28,395 nt of DNA from DASSUC01 sp035649895 (GTDB taxonomy: Bacteria > Actinomycetota > Actinomycetes > Mycobacteriales > Micromonosporaceae), in the NCBI GenBank assembly GCA_035649895.1, contig DASRIS010000149.1, forward strand, positions 1-28,395, written 5' to 3'. Each line of letters starts with the position of its first letter. Positions within the stretch are counted from its first letter, which is position 1. This document shows positions 14,327-22,437 of the stretch, piece by piece. The notes under the pieces are model-generated. The model worked only from the letters and a program-made list of their open reading frames with translations. It searched no databases and was not told the DNA's origin. The position numbers and the translations under genes are program-made.

Positions 14327-16417
14327 CTAGTCCCCTGGCGTCGTCTTGGCGATCTGCATCAGGAACTCGATGTTCGTCCGGGTCTGCTTGAGCCGGTCGA
14401 GCAGCAGGTCCAGCGCCTGCTGCGGGTCCAGCGAGTGCAGCACCTTGCGCAGCTTGATGGTGATCGCCAGCTCCTCCGGCGCAAGCAGGATCTCCTCCTT
14501 GCGGGTGCCCGAGGCGTCGACGTCCACGGCCGGGAAGACCCGCTTGTCGGCGATCTTCCGGTCGAGCTTGAGCTCGGCGTTGCCGGTCCCCTTGAACTCC
14601 TCGAAGATCACCGTGTCACCGGTCGAACCGGTCTCCACCAGAGCCGTGGCGATGATCGTCAGCGAGCCACCGTTCTCGATGTTGCGCGCCGCGCCCAGGA
14701 AGCGCTTGGGCGGGTAGAGCGCTGCCGAGTCGATGCCGCCGGAGAGGATCCGCCCGCTCGCCGGCGAGGCGTTGTTGTACGCCCGGCCGAGCCGCGTGAT
14801 CGAGTCGAGCAGCACGACCACATCGTGGCCCAGCTCGACCAGCCGCTTGGCCCGCTCGATGGAGAGCTCCGCAACGGTGGTGTGGTCCTGCGGCGGGCGG
14901 TCGAACGTGGACGCGATGACCTCGCCCTTGACCGACCGCTGCATGTCGGTGACCTCCTCCGGCCGCTCGTCGACGAGGACGACCATGAGGTGGCACTCCG
15001 GGTTGTTGCGGGTGATGGCGTTCGCCAGCGCCTGCAGGACCATCGTCTTGCCCGCCTTGGGCGGCGAGACGATCAGCGCCCGCTGGCCCTTGCCGATCGG
15101 CATGACCAGGTCGATGACGCGCGTGGTGAGGATGTGCGGGTCGGTCTCCAGGCGCAGCCGCTCCTGCGGGTAGAGCGGGGTCAGCTTGTAGAACTCCGGC
15201 CGCCGCCGCGCCTCCTCCGGGTCCATCCCGTTGATCGAGTCGAGCCGGACCAGCGGGTTGTACTTGTCCCGGCGCTGCTCGCCCTCGCGCGGCGCCCGGA
15301 CGGCGCCGGTCACCGCGTCCCCGCGGCGCAGCCCGTTCCGCTTGACCTGCGCCATCGACACGTAGACATCATTCGACCCAGCGAGGAACCCGGTGGTACG
15401 CACGAACGCGTAGTTGTCGAGGACGTCGACGATGCCGGCCACCGGTACGAGGACGTCGTCCTCTGCCACCTGCGGCTCGTTGCCGCCGCCACCGCCACCG
15501 CTCTCGCCGCGCTCGGTCCGGCCCCGCCGGCGGTCGCGGAAGCGGCTGCGCCGGCCACGCCGGCCGCCGTCGGCGTCGTCATCGTCGCGGTCGGTGCGGT
15601 CCCGGTCGCCGCGGTCCCGGTCGGTGCGGTCGCCCCGGTCGGCGCCCCGCTCCGAGCCACGGTCCACGCCGCGCTCGTGCCGGTCCCGCCCGTTGCGCCC
15701 GTTCACCGGCTCACCGCGCTCGTACCGGTCGCCCCGGCCACCCGCGGACTCGCCCCGGTCCGCCCGCTCGGTACGCGCGCCAGCCGCGTCGCCGCGCCCG
15801 GTCGCCTCCTCAGCGGACTCGACGGCCCGGTCCCGCTCGCCTGCCCGGTCCCGGTCACCGGCCCGGTCCCGCTCGCCTGCCTGGTCGCGGCCGGCAGCTG
15901 GGTGGTCCCGGCCGGCAACGTCGCCCCGGCCGTCCAACGGCTCACCCCGGCCAGCGCCGGAGTCCTCCCGTTCGCCCAGGGACTCGCGCCGGTCGGTGCG
16001 CGGCTCCGGCGGGCCGGCGGCCCGGCTCGCCCGCCCACCCCTGCGGTCGGCGTCGACCGGCTCGCTGGCGGAGCTATGGGAACCCGTGGCGTCGGTCGGC
16101 TCGGCCAGCGACCGCTCGTGGCGTATCTCGGCGTGGACCTGCTCGCGCGGGGCGTCGACCCGGGCGGCTACCTCCGCGCGCTGCCTCGGCGTGCTGGCTG
16201 TGCCGCCACCCTGCCTCTCCTGGATAGCGGAGATCAGCTCGCCCTTGCGCATCCGGGCGGTACCGGAGATGCCGAGCGACGCGGCCAGGCTCTGCAGCTC
16301 GGGGAGCAGCATCGCCGATAACCCACTTCCGGTACGCCGACGACGGGTGCCGACGACGGCCTCGTCCGGAGCCTGGGTGCTGGAGACATCCGACGTGACG
16401 CCGGTAGTGTCGCTCAA
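14327..16417 (-). CDS. rho: Transcription termination factor Rho with a large charged insert
   Basis: RNA-dependent hexameric ATPase. 696 aa from TTG at 16417 (MSDTTGVTSDVSS), supported by GGAAGG 7 bases upstream; the open frame reaches 16489 without a better start. Seen: the N-terminal helical Rho_N part (LLPELQSLAASLGISGTARM, with KGELISAIQ), an insert of about 240 residues (75-318) dominated by Arg, Asp, Gly and Glu with RAGERDR/RAGDRDR-like repeats, the RNA-binding cold-shock-like domain from EDDVLVPVAGIVDVL, Walker A SPPKAGKT at about 451-458, and VVLVDERPEEVTDM. Inserts in this place are known in actinobacterial Rho and help RNA binding; this one is long. The core looks complete. Confidence 0.96.
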   Translation of the reverse strand: MSDTTGVTSDVSSTQAPDEAVVGTRRRRTGSGLSAMLLPELQSLAASLGISGTARMRKGELISAIQERQGGGTASTPRQRAEVAARVDAPREQVHAEIRHERSLAEPTDATGSHSSASEPVDADRRGGRASRAAGPPEPRTDRRESLGEREDSGAGRGEPLDGRGDVAGRDHPAAGRDQAGERDRAGDRDRAGERDRAVESAEEATGRGDAAGARTERADRGESAGGRGDRYERGEPVNGRNGRDRHERGVDRGSERGADRGDRTDRDRGDRDRTDRDDDDADGGRRGRRSRFRDRRRGRTERGESGGGGGGNEPQVAEDDVLVPVAGIVDVLDNYAFVRTTGFLAGSNDVYVSMAQVKRNGLRRGDAVTGAVRAPREGEQRRDKYNPLVRLDSINGMDPEEARRRPEFYKLTPLYPQERLRLETDPHILTTRVIDLVMPIGKGQRALIVSPPKAGKTMVLQALANAITRNNPECHLMVVLVDERPEEVTDMQRSVKGEVIASTFDRPPQDHTTVAELSIERAKRLVELGHDVVVLLDSITRLGRAYNNASPASGRILSGGIDSAALYPPKRFLGAARNIENGGSLTIIATALVETGSTGDTVIFEEFKGTGNAELKLDRKIADKRVFPAVDVDASGTRKEEILLAPEELAITIKLRKVLHSLDPQQALDLLLDRLKQTRTNIEFLMQIAKTTPGD

Positions 16418-16697
16418 TGGTTTCCTTCCCTCGATAGACCGGGGCTGCCCGGATCGGAGCAAAAAGTGGCCGGGCGGCCTCGGGTACACCCGCCTCGCAC
16501 GACACGCGCGGGAGTTTTTGGACAGCGGCTACCGGGCCTTCTCGGCACCGGGCCGCGCCGCTTCACGGCGATCGTGGAAGTTGCGGTCCGGCTGGCTTCG
16601 GCAGGGCTTGCGACGGGCGTGACCGTCAACACGTTGAGGGTTACGCCGTCCCGCGGATGATCGCGCGCCTCGCGGCTGCTGTCTAGCTAGAGCGTAG
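16418..16697 (-). promoter_or_regulatory. 280-bp leader between thrB and rho
   Basis: Seen on the minus strand: a possible 72-codon upstream frame (GTG 16632 to TGA 16414) whose stop overlaps the rho TTG; a GC hairpin GGCC-GCCC-GGCC (16468-16479) followed after AC by T5 (16461-16465), about 44 bases before the rho start; and the rho binding site GGAAGG. The hairpin plus T5 resembles a weak intrinsic terminator and could serve in rho autoregulation. TTGACT at 16696-16701 overlaps the thrB stop but has no -10 at normal spacing. Confidence 0.4.
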
Positions 16698-17654
16698 TCA
16701 ACTCGCCCAACCTGCGGCAACAGGATCCCGCTCGGCGTGTCTCAGGATACCTGACGCACCCGCCGGATCGACCGCCACTGACAATACTCGCCACGATGCG
16801 CCAACGGCCAACCCGGAGGGCACTTCGGTGAGCGCGAGCACGCTCGGGCCGGCGCCGCTGACCACCGCGGCCACCCCCGCCGCCCGTAACCGCTCGACCA
16901 GGGCGGCCGTCTCCGGTGCGGCAGCAGCGCGGTAGGGCTGGTGCAACCGGTCCCCGGTCGCCTCGAACAGCAGCTCGGGCTCCTCAGCCAGCGCGTGGAC
17001 CAGCAGCGCCGCCCGAGCCGCCGTCCACACCGCGTCCGCGTGCGGCACCGCCGGGGGCAGCGCCTGACGGGCCGCCGCGGTCAGCCCGCGCCCCTGCGAC
17101 ACGAAGACCGTCGGCGCTACGGCGGCGGCCGGCGCCCGGGACACGGCGCGCGGACCGGCCGCCGTGGCCCACGCGATGGTGAACCCGCCGAACAGGCAGG
17201 CCGCCGCGTTGTCCGGGTGGCCTTCCAGCTGGGTGGCCACCCGCAGCACGCCCAGGTCGTCCAGCCGCTCCTCGCCCCCGGCGACGAGCGCCCGGGCCAG
17301 CAGCACGCCGGACACGATCGCCGCCGACGAGGAGCCGAGCCCGCGCGCCTGCGGGATGCGGTTGTGACAGTCCACGGCCAGCCCTGGCGGGCGGCCGGCA
17401 CCGAGCTCGTCAAAGGCGGCGTACATCGCCCGTACGACCAGGTGTGTCCCGTCCAGCGGCAGCTCCCCCGCCCCTTCGCCGCGTACGGTGACCTGGACCC
17501 CGGCGGGTGTGATCTTCGCCATAACCTCGTCGTGGAGGCGCAGGGCCAGCCCCAGGCAGTCGAAACCGGGCCCCAGGTTGGCACAGGTAGCCGGCGCCCG
17601 GACCTGGACGGATGTGGACAGGAACGGCACCGGCACATGGTAGAGCGCCGGCAC
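16698..17654 (-). CDS. thrB: Homoserine kinase
   Basis: GHMP-family kinase that phosphorylates homoserine for threonine synthesis. 318 aa from GTG at 17654 (MPALYHVPVPFLSTSV); GTG 17636 is an alternative that would shorten it by 6 residues. Seen: APATCANLGPGFDCLGLAL (20-38), the phosphate loop GLGSSSAAIVSG (105-116), GHPDNAAACLFGG, and the C-terminal SGAGPSVLAL. In the SANLGPGFD motif the usual Ser is Cys. It starts 20 bp after the MFS gene and 280 bp before rho. The frame is open far upstream on the same strand, but that is antisense-type noise over the MFS gene. Confidence 0.94.
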   Translation of the reverse strand: MPALYHVPVPFLSTSVQVRAPATCANLGPGFDCLGLALRLHDEVMAKITPAGVQVTVRGEGAGELPLDGTHLVVRAMYAAFDELGAGRPPGLAVDCHNRIPQARGLGSSSAAIVSGVLLARALVAGGEERLDDLGVLRVATQLEGHPDNAAACLFGGFTIAWATAAGPRAVSRAPAAAVAPTVFVSQGRGLTAAARQALPPAVPHADAVWTAARAALLVHALAEEPELLFEATGDRLHQPYRAAAAPETAALVERLRAAGVAAVVSGAGPSVLALTEVPSGLAVGASWRVLSVAVDPAGASGILRHAERDPVAAGWAS

Positions 17655-17674
17655 CTCGCCCGGCGTACCACCGC

Positions 17675-18997
17675 TCAACGCAGCGCCGGCTCGCGGGCCG
17701 GTTCCAGCTCGGCCGGCCCGGTCCCGCCCGGCCCGGTCCCGCCCGGCCCGGGCCCACCCGGCCCGGGCCCACCCGGCCCGGGTCCACCCGGCTCGGGCTG
17801 GGGCAGCCGCGCAGTGGCCCAGCGCCAGCCGATCGCGTAGAGCAGCGTGACCATGCCGCAGCAGGCGACCAGCACCCGGGCCGGCAGGTGGTCGACGAAG
17901 GCGCCGACGACCAGCAGGCTGACCGAGATGGACAGCGTCGCCAGCATCATGTCCACGGCGAGGACCCGTCCCCGCAGCGCGTCCGGCACCTCCGTCTGCA
18001 GCGCAAAGCTCGACATGGTCCAGTTGCCGCCGCCCGAGATGTGCGCAACCACCACCAGGACCAGAACCAGCGCGAACGACGGCGCCGCGGCGACGCCGAG
18101 GTAGGTCAGGCCATAGCTGCCCATCGAGATCGCGAGGCCCGGCAGCAGCCAGGACCGGTGGGTGAGCACCCGGCGCAGCAGCAGCGGCCCGATCACCGCG
18201 CCGAGCCCCCGCGCGGCGAAGAGCAGCCCGGTGCCGAGCGCCCCGGCACCGAGCGCGGCGGCCAGCACCGGGAAGACGGCGAGCACGCCGTTGCCCATGC
18301 CGACCGCGGACTTCACGGTGACCAGCGCCAGCACGCGCCGCTCGTGGCGGAGGTAGCGCATCGCCTCGCGGATCGCCGGCCACGTCCGCGACGGCGGCCC
18401 GCCGCCGCGGGCCGCCTGCAGCGGGCGGTCGATCCGCCACGCCAGCGCCGCCGCGACCGCGAGCCCCACCGCGGTGACCAGGAAGCAGGTGTACGGCGAG
18501 AAGGCCGCGCTCAGCACGCCGCCGAGCGAGGCACCGACCACAGCCATGGTGCCCCACGCCGACCCGGAGAGGGCGTTCGCCGCGGCCAGATCCTCATCGG
18601 GGACGACGTTGGGCAGGGCGGCCGACGAGGCCGGCGAGTAGAACGCCTTGGCGACGGCGAAGGCGACCATCGCGACGAGGGCCACCCACCCGGTCGCCGC
18701 CGAGCGGACGGTCAGCAGCAACAGCACCGCGCCGATCGCCGCCAGGTTGGCGGTCATCATGATCTTCTTGCGGTCCACCCGGTCGGCGACCGTGCCGGTG
18801 AACGGCAGGAGCAGCGCCACGATGCCGGTGTCGGCGGACAGCACAAGCGCTCCCCACAGCCCGCTGCCGGTCAGCTCGGGCAGCAGCACGACCAGCGGTA
18901 CCAGCACGAACCAGTCGCTGGCGAAGACCACGACCTGGGCCAGGAAGAGGCTGCGGAAGTCCCGGTTGTGCACGAGAACCGAGAGCGTAGGCGGCAC
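17675..18997 (-). CDS. Major facilitator superfamily transporter with a Gly-Pro repeat tail
   Basis: 440 aa from GTG at 18997. About 10-12 hydrophobic helices are visible. The MFS loop 2-3 motif appears as GTVADRVDRKKIMM (68-81). The segment AFYSPASSAALPNVVPDEDL is typical of the MFS_3/enterobactin-exporter-like group, whose members export siderophores or drugs; the substrate here is unknown. The C-terminus ends in five GGPGP/GGTGP pentads encoded by a 15-bp repeat. The gene lies 9 bp after a polysaccharide deacetylase gene and 20 bp before thrB. It may be co-expressed with both but has no known part in threonine synthesis. Confidence 0.88.
   Translation of the reverse strand: MPPTLSVLVHNRDFRSLFLAQVVVFASDWFVLVPLVVLLPELTGSGLWGALVLSADTGIVALLLPFTGTVADRVDRKKIMMTANLAAIGAVLLLLTVRSAATGWVALVAMVAFAVAKAFYSPASSAALPNVVPDEDLAAANALSGSAWGTMAVVGASLGGVLSAAFSPYTCFLVTAVGLAVAAALAWRIDRPLQAARGGGPPSRTWPAIREAMRYLRHERRVLALVTVKSAVGMGNGVLAVFPVLAAALGAGALGTGLLFAARGLGAVIGPLLLRRVLTHRSWLLPGLAISMGSYGLTYLGVAAAPSFALVLVLVVVAHISGGGNWTMSSFALQTEVPDALRGRVLAVDMMLATLSISVSLLVVGAFVDHLPARVLVACCGMVTLLYAIGWRWATARLPQPEPGGPGPGGPGPGGPGPGGTGPGGTGPAELEPAREPALR
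17714..17792 (-). repeat. 15-bp tandem repeat encoding the Gly-Pro tail of the MFS protein
   Basis: About five units of the type CGGCCCGGGCCCACC (first units CGGCCCGGTCCCGCC). They encode GGPGP or GGTGP pentads at the C-terminus of the transporter. Copy number probably varies between strains. Confidence 0.75.
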
Positions 18998-19006
18998 GTG
19001 GCAACG

Positions 19007-19870
19007 CTAGCCGTAGATGTCAGGCGGTGCCCGCCGCACGGACATGAGCTGGCTCACCGTCACGAGCTCAAAACCCCGGGCCCGCAGGCCGGTAATCATC
19101 TCGGGCAAGCCACGCAAGGCGACCAGCCGGTCCGCCGCACCGATGTCGTGAGCCAGCAAGATACCACCCGGCTCGGTGTGCTCCACAACGAACCGGGCAT
19201 GCCCGAGCGGGTCGTTCGGGTACCGCGACTCGACCATCTGGAGCGACCAGAACACCACCTGGTAGTCCAACCGGGCGGCGGCCAGCGCCGCGCTGCCACC
19301 CATGTGCCCGTACGGCGGCCGGGCCAGGCGCGGTGTCTGACCGGTCACGTCCACGATCGCCTCGTGCGCCCGCAGCAGGTCGGCGTAGGCCTCGTCCGGG
19401 GTGCGGCGGGCCAGGTCGAGGTGGTCCCAGGTGTGGTTGCCGATCTCGTGCCGCCCCATCCGCCCGCGCAGCACCTCCGGGTACTTGCGCACCCGCCGGC
19501 CCACCATGAAGAACGTGGCCGGTACGCCGTACCGCTGGAGGGTGTCGAGCACCAGGGTGGTCCACTCTGGACGCCACCCGTCGTCGAAGGTGAGCGCCGC
19601 CAGCTTCTGGTCGGTCTCCACCGCCCAGGTGACGAGCAGCTGGCCGCGGCCGGGATGCGGGCCGCGGCGCGAGTCGGTGGCGCCGGCGGGGCTGGGCCGT
19701 AACGGCAGCTTGCGGTCTGCCACGTTGGCCAGCTCGGCGAAGCCGGCCGCGCCAACCCCGGCGCCGGCCGCGAACAGGCTGGCCCGGCGCAGCAGAGCCC
19801 GCCGGCCCGCGCCCATCCCAGCCCCGCCGGCACCCACCCGAGCCTCGTACGACTCATCCATGTCCGCCAT
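19007..19870 (-). CDS. Exported polysaccharide deacetylase (NodB domain)
   Basis: 287 aa from ATG at 19870; ATG 19861 is also possible. The N-terminus carries a twin-arginine-like signal, RRALLRRASLFAAGAGVG (23-40), so Tat export to the outside of the membrane is inferred. NodB motifs: TFDDGW (94-99; base Asp96, metal ligand Asp97), HEIGNHTWDH (141-150; metal ligands His146 and His150), RPPYG (184-188), and LLAHDIG (238-244). The segment where an Asp-Trp motif is usual reads FWSLQMVESRYP, an unusual form. Likely substrate is a cell-wall or extracellular N-acetylated glycan. It lies 89 bp after thrC and 9 bp before the MFS gene. Confidence 0.92.
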   Translation of the reverse strand: MADMDESYEARVGAGGAGMGAGRRALLRRASLFAAGAGVGAAGFAELANVADRKLPLRPSPAGATDSRRGPHPGRGQLLVTWAVETDQKLAALTFDDGWRPEWTTLVLDTLQRYGVPATFFMVGRRVRKYPEVLRGRMGRHEIGNHTWDHLDLARRTPDEAYADLLRAHEAIVDVTGQTPRLARPPYGHMGGSAALAAARLDYQVVFWSLQMVESRYPNDPLGHARFVVEHTEPGGILLAHDIGAADRLVALRGLPEMITGLRARGFELVTVSQLMSVRRAPPDIYG

Positions 19871-19959
19871 TGTCCGGTCCAGGATGAGGTGGGGACAGCC
19901 GCGCGCTGCCGCGAGGCGTAGCCGTGGCCAGGTTGACGCGTGCCGTGACGGGAGCGGCC

Positions 19960-21081
19960 TCAGGCCAGGTCGAGGGCGTGCGCCGCGGCGAGCACGTCGG
20001 CGCGGATCGTGACCGGCACCGGCGCGGTGGAGATGGCCCACTCCGGGTCCTTGAGGCCATGGCCGGTGACCGTGCACACCACCGTGCAGCCCCGCCGGAC
20101 CAGGCCGGCCTCGACGGCCTGCAGCAGCCCGGCCACACTGGCCGCGCTGGCCAGCTCGGCGAAGACCCCGACGCAGCGGGCGAGCAGCCGGTACGCCGAG
20201 AGGATCTCCCGGTCGGTGACGGCGAGGATCGCCCCGCCCGACGCGTCCCGCGCGTCGAGCGCCTTGGCCCACGAGGCCGGGTTGCCGATGCGGATCGCAC
20301 TGGCGATCGTGGATGGCTCGGGCACGACCCGGCCGGTGACGATCGGGGCGGCGCCGGAGGCCTGGAAGCCGAGCATCCGCGGCCGCCGGGTCGCGTCGCC
20401 GGCGGCGTGCGCCTCGGCGTACCCCATCCAGTAGGCGGTGATGTTGCCGGCGTTGCCGACCGGCAGGCAGTGCACCTCCGGCGCGTCGCCGAGGCCCGCC
20501 ACGACCTCGAAGGCCGCCGTCTTCTGCCCCTGGAGCCGGTCCGGGTTGACCGAGTTGACCAGCGCGACCGGGTAGTCCTGGGCGAGCTTGGCGGCGAGCC
20601 CGAGGCAGTCGTCGAAGTTCCCGTCGACCTGCAGCAGCCGGGCCCCGTGCACCAGCGCCTGGGCCAGCTTGCCCAGCGCGATCTTCCCCCGGGGCACCAG
20701 CACCGCGCAGGTGAGCCCGGCCCGGGCCGCGTACGCCGCGGCCGACGCGGAGGTGTTGCCGGTCGACGCGCAGATGACCGCCTTGGTGCCGGCCTCCACC
20801 GCCCTGGACACGGCCAGCGTCATCCCACGGTCCTTGAACGAGCCGGTCGGGTTCGCGCCCTCGACCTTGAGGTAGACGTCGCAGCCGGTCCTCGCCGCCA
20901 GCGCCGGAGCCGGCAGCAGCGGGGTGTTCCCCTCGTAGAGGGTCACCACCGGGGTCTGCCCGGTGACCGGCAGCCGGTCCCGGAACTCCGCGACAACCCC
21001 GCGCCACCGGCCACCGGCCGAGGGCGTGCCACCCGTCGCCGCGTCCCCGCTCCGCTCAGTGCGCCCGCTCCGCTCGGTCAT
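19960..21081 (-). CDS. thrC: Threonine synthase
   Basis: PLP enzyme that converts O-phosphohomoserine to threonine. 373 aa from ATG at 21081, overlapping the hom stop by four bases (ATGA). The PLP lysine is Lys83 in NPTGSFKDRGM. Further motifs are STGNTSASAAAYAARAG and the phosphate-binding PVGNAGNITAYWMGY. The N-terminal 25 residues (MTERSGRTERSGDAATGG) are polar and lie outside the usual domain, so translation could begin later, but the overlap supports the ATG. Next is an 89-bp gap before the deacetylase. Confidence 0.96.
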   Translation of the reverse strand: MTERSGRTERSGDAATGGTPSAGGRWRGVVAEFRDRLPVTGQTPVVTLYEGNTPLLPAPALAARTGCDVYLKVEGANPTGSFKDRGMTLAVSRAVEAGTKAVICASTGNTSASAAAYAARAGLTCAVLVPRGKIALGKLAQALVHGARLLQVDGNFDDCLGLAAKLAQDYPVALVNSVNPDRLQGQKTAAFEVVAGLGDAPEVHCLPVGNAGNITAYWMGYAEAHAAGDATRRPRMLGFQASGAAPIVTGRVVPEPSTIASAIRIGNPASWAKALDARDASGGAILAVTDREILSAYRLLARCVGVFAELASAASVAGLLQAVEAGLVRRGCTVVCTVTGHGLKDPEWAISTAPVPVTIRADVLAAAHALDLA

Positions 21082-22361
21082 AGCTCGCCTTCCACCCGCA
21101 GCACGCTCGCCACCGAGCGCACCATGTCCAGGCCTTGCAGCTCCGCGACGGTTGCGGCGAGCGCCCCGTCCGGGGCGGTATGGGTGATGATCACCAGGTT
21201 CGCCTCGTCGCCCCGGCCCACCTGCCGCACCGCCGCGATCGACACGTCGTGCCGGGCGAAGACGCCGGCCACCCGCGTCAGCACGCCGGCCCGGTCGGCC
21301 ACGCCCAGGCGTACGTGGTACCTGGTCAGCACCTCGCCCATCGGCACGATGGGCAGGCAGGCGTACGCGTTCGCGCCCGACGTACGCGCTCCGGAGAGCC
21401 GGTTACGGGCCACCGTGACCAGGTCCCCGAGCACCGCGCTGGCGGTCGGTGCCCCGCCCGCACCCCGCCCGTAGAACATGAGCTGCCCGGCCGCCTCCGC
21501 CTCGACGAAGACCGCGTTGAACGCGTCGCCCACCCCGGCCAGCGGGTGGGTGCGCGGGATCATCGCCGGGTGCACCCGTACGCCGACCCCGCCGGCCGTG
21601 CGCTGGGCGATGCAGAGCAGCTTGATGGCGCACCCCATCTCCTGGGCGCTGGCCACGTCGGCCGCGGACACCTCGGTGATGCCCTCCCGGTGGACGTCGG
21701 CGGCCTGGACCCGGGTATGGAAGGCGAGCGAGGCGAGGATGGCCGCCTTCGCCGCCGCGTCGAAGCCCTCGACGTCGGCGGTCGGGTCGGCCTCGGCGTA
21801 GCCCAGCGCGCTCGCCTCGTCCAGCGCCTCGGCGAAACCGGCGCCGGTGGCGTCCATCCGGGACAGGATGTAGTTGGTGGTGCCGTTGACGATGCCGGTG
21901 ACCCGGCTGATCCGGTCCCCGTGCAGCGACTCGCGCAGCGGGCGCAGCAGCGGGATGGCTCCGGCCACCGCCGCCTCGTAGTAGAGGTCGGCGCCGCTGC
22001 CCGCCGCCGCGTCGTGCAGCGCGCCCCCGTCCTCGGCGAGCAGTGCCTTGTTCGCGGTCACCACGGACCTGCCGGCGCGCAGCGCCTCCAGCAGCCAGCC
22101 GCGGGCCGGCTCGAGGCCGCCGACCACCTCCACGACGATGTCCACGTCGTCGCGCTTGACCAGGCCGAGCGCGTCGGTGGTGAAGATGCCGGGCGGCACC
22201 GGCAGCGGGCCGCGGTCGCGGCCGGGGCGGCGCACCGCGATGCCGGCCAGCTCCACCGGCGCCCCGATCCGGGCGGTCAGGTCGCCGGCGTGCTCGTGTA
22301 GCAGGCGGACCACCTCCGCGCCGACCGTCCCGCAGCCAAGCAGGGCCACCCGCACACCCAT
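21078..22361 (-). CDS. hom: Homoserine dehydrogenase with C-terminal ACT domain
   Basis: NAD(P)H-dependent reduction of aspartate semialdehyde to homoserine, the branch to threonine and methionine. 427 aa from ATG at 22361, chosen because GTGAGG stands 6 bases before it; a GTG at 22373 is also in frame. Seen: the dinucleotide loop GCGTVG (9-14), the substrate and catalytic segment EADPTADVEGFDAAAK, and a C-terminal ACT domain (YHVRLGVADRAGVLTRVAGV onward), the usual site of threonine feedback. Its stop overlaps the thrC start by four bases. lysA ends 76 bp upstream. Confidence 0.96.
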   Translation of the reverse strand: MGVRVALLGCGTVGAEVVRLLHEHAGDLTARIGAPVELAGIAVRRPGRDRGPLPVPPGIFTTDALGLVKRDDVDIVVEVVGGLEPARGWLLEALRAGRSVVTANKALLAEDGGALHDAAAGSGADLYYEAAVAGAIPLLRPLRESLHGDRISRVTGIVNGTTNYILSRMDATGAGFAEALDEASALGYAEADPTADVEGFDAAAKAAILASLAFHTRVQAADVHREGITEVSAADVASAQEMGCAIKLLCIAQRTAGGVGVRVHPAMIPRTHPLAGVGDAFNAVFVEAEAAGQLMFYGRGAGGAPTASAVLGDLVTVARNRLSGARTSGANAYACLPIVPMGEVLTRYHVRLGVADRAGVLTRVAGVFARHDVSIAAVRQVGRGDEANLVIITHTAPDGALAATVAELQGLDMVRSVASVLRVEGEL

Positions 22362-22437
22362 GTCAAGCCTCACCCACGTCCATGCTCAACCGCTGTCCGC
22401 TCCCCACCCTTCACCCACGCCGGCGCACTGTCCACGC

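Noticed and set aside
15480..16060. Repeated short motifs that might suggest a CRISPR or minisatellite
   Set aside because: They are codon-level repeats of the Arg/Asp-rich Rho insert, without spacer-repeat regularity.
14036..16321. 761-codon plus-strand frame opposite rho and rpmE
   Set aside because: Shadow of the charged Rho insert and rpmE; no domain, no start context.
16696..16701. TTGACT as a rho promoter -35 box
   Set aside because: No -10 at 16-19 bases, and it overlaps the thrB stop.
17612..19702. 696-codon plus-strand frame over thrB, the MFS gene and the deacetylase
   Set aside because: Antisense to three well-supported genes, low-complexity translation.
22374..22437. Partly repeated sequence (TCACCCACG twice) between lysA and hom
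   Set aside because: Short and imperfect; no pairing or known operator, probably chance.
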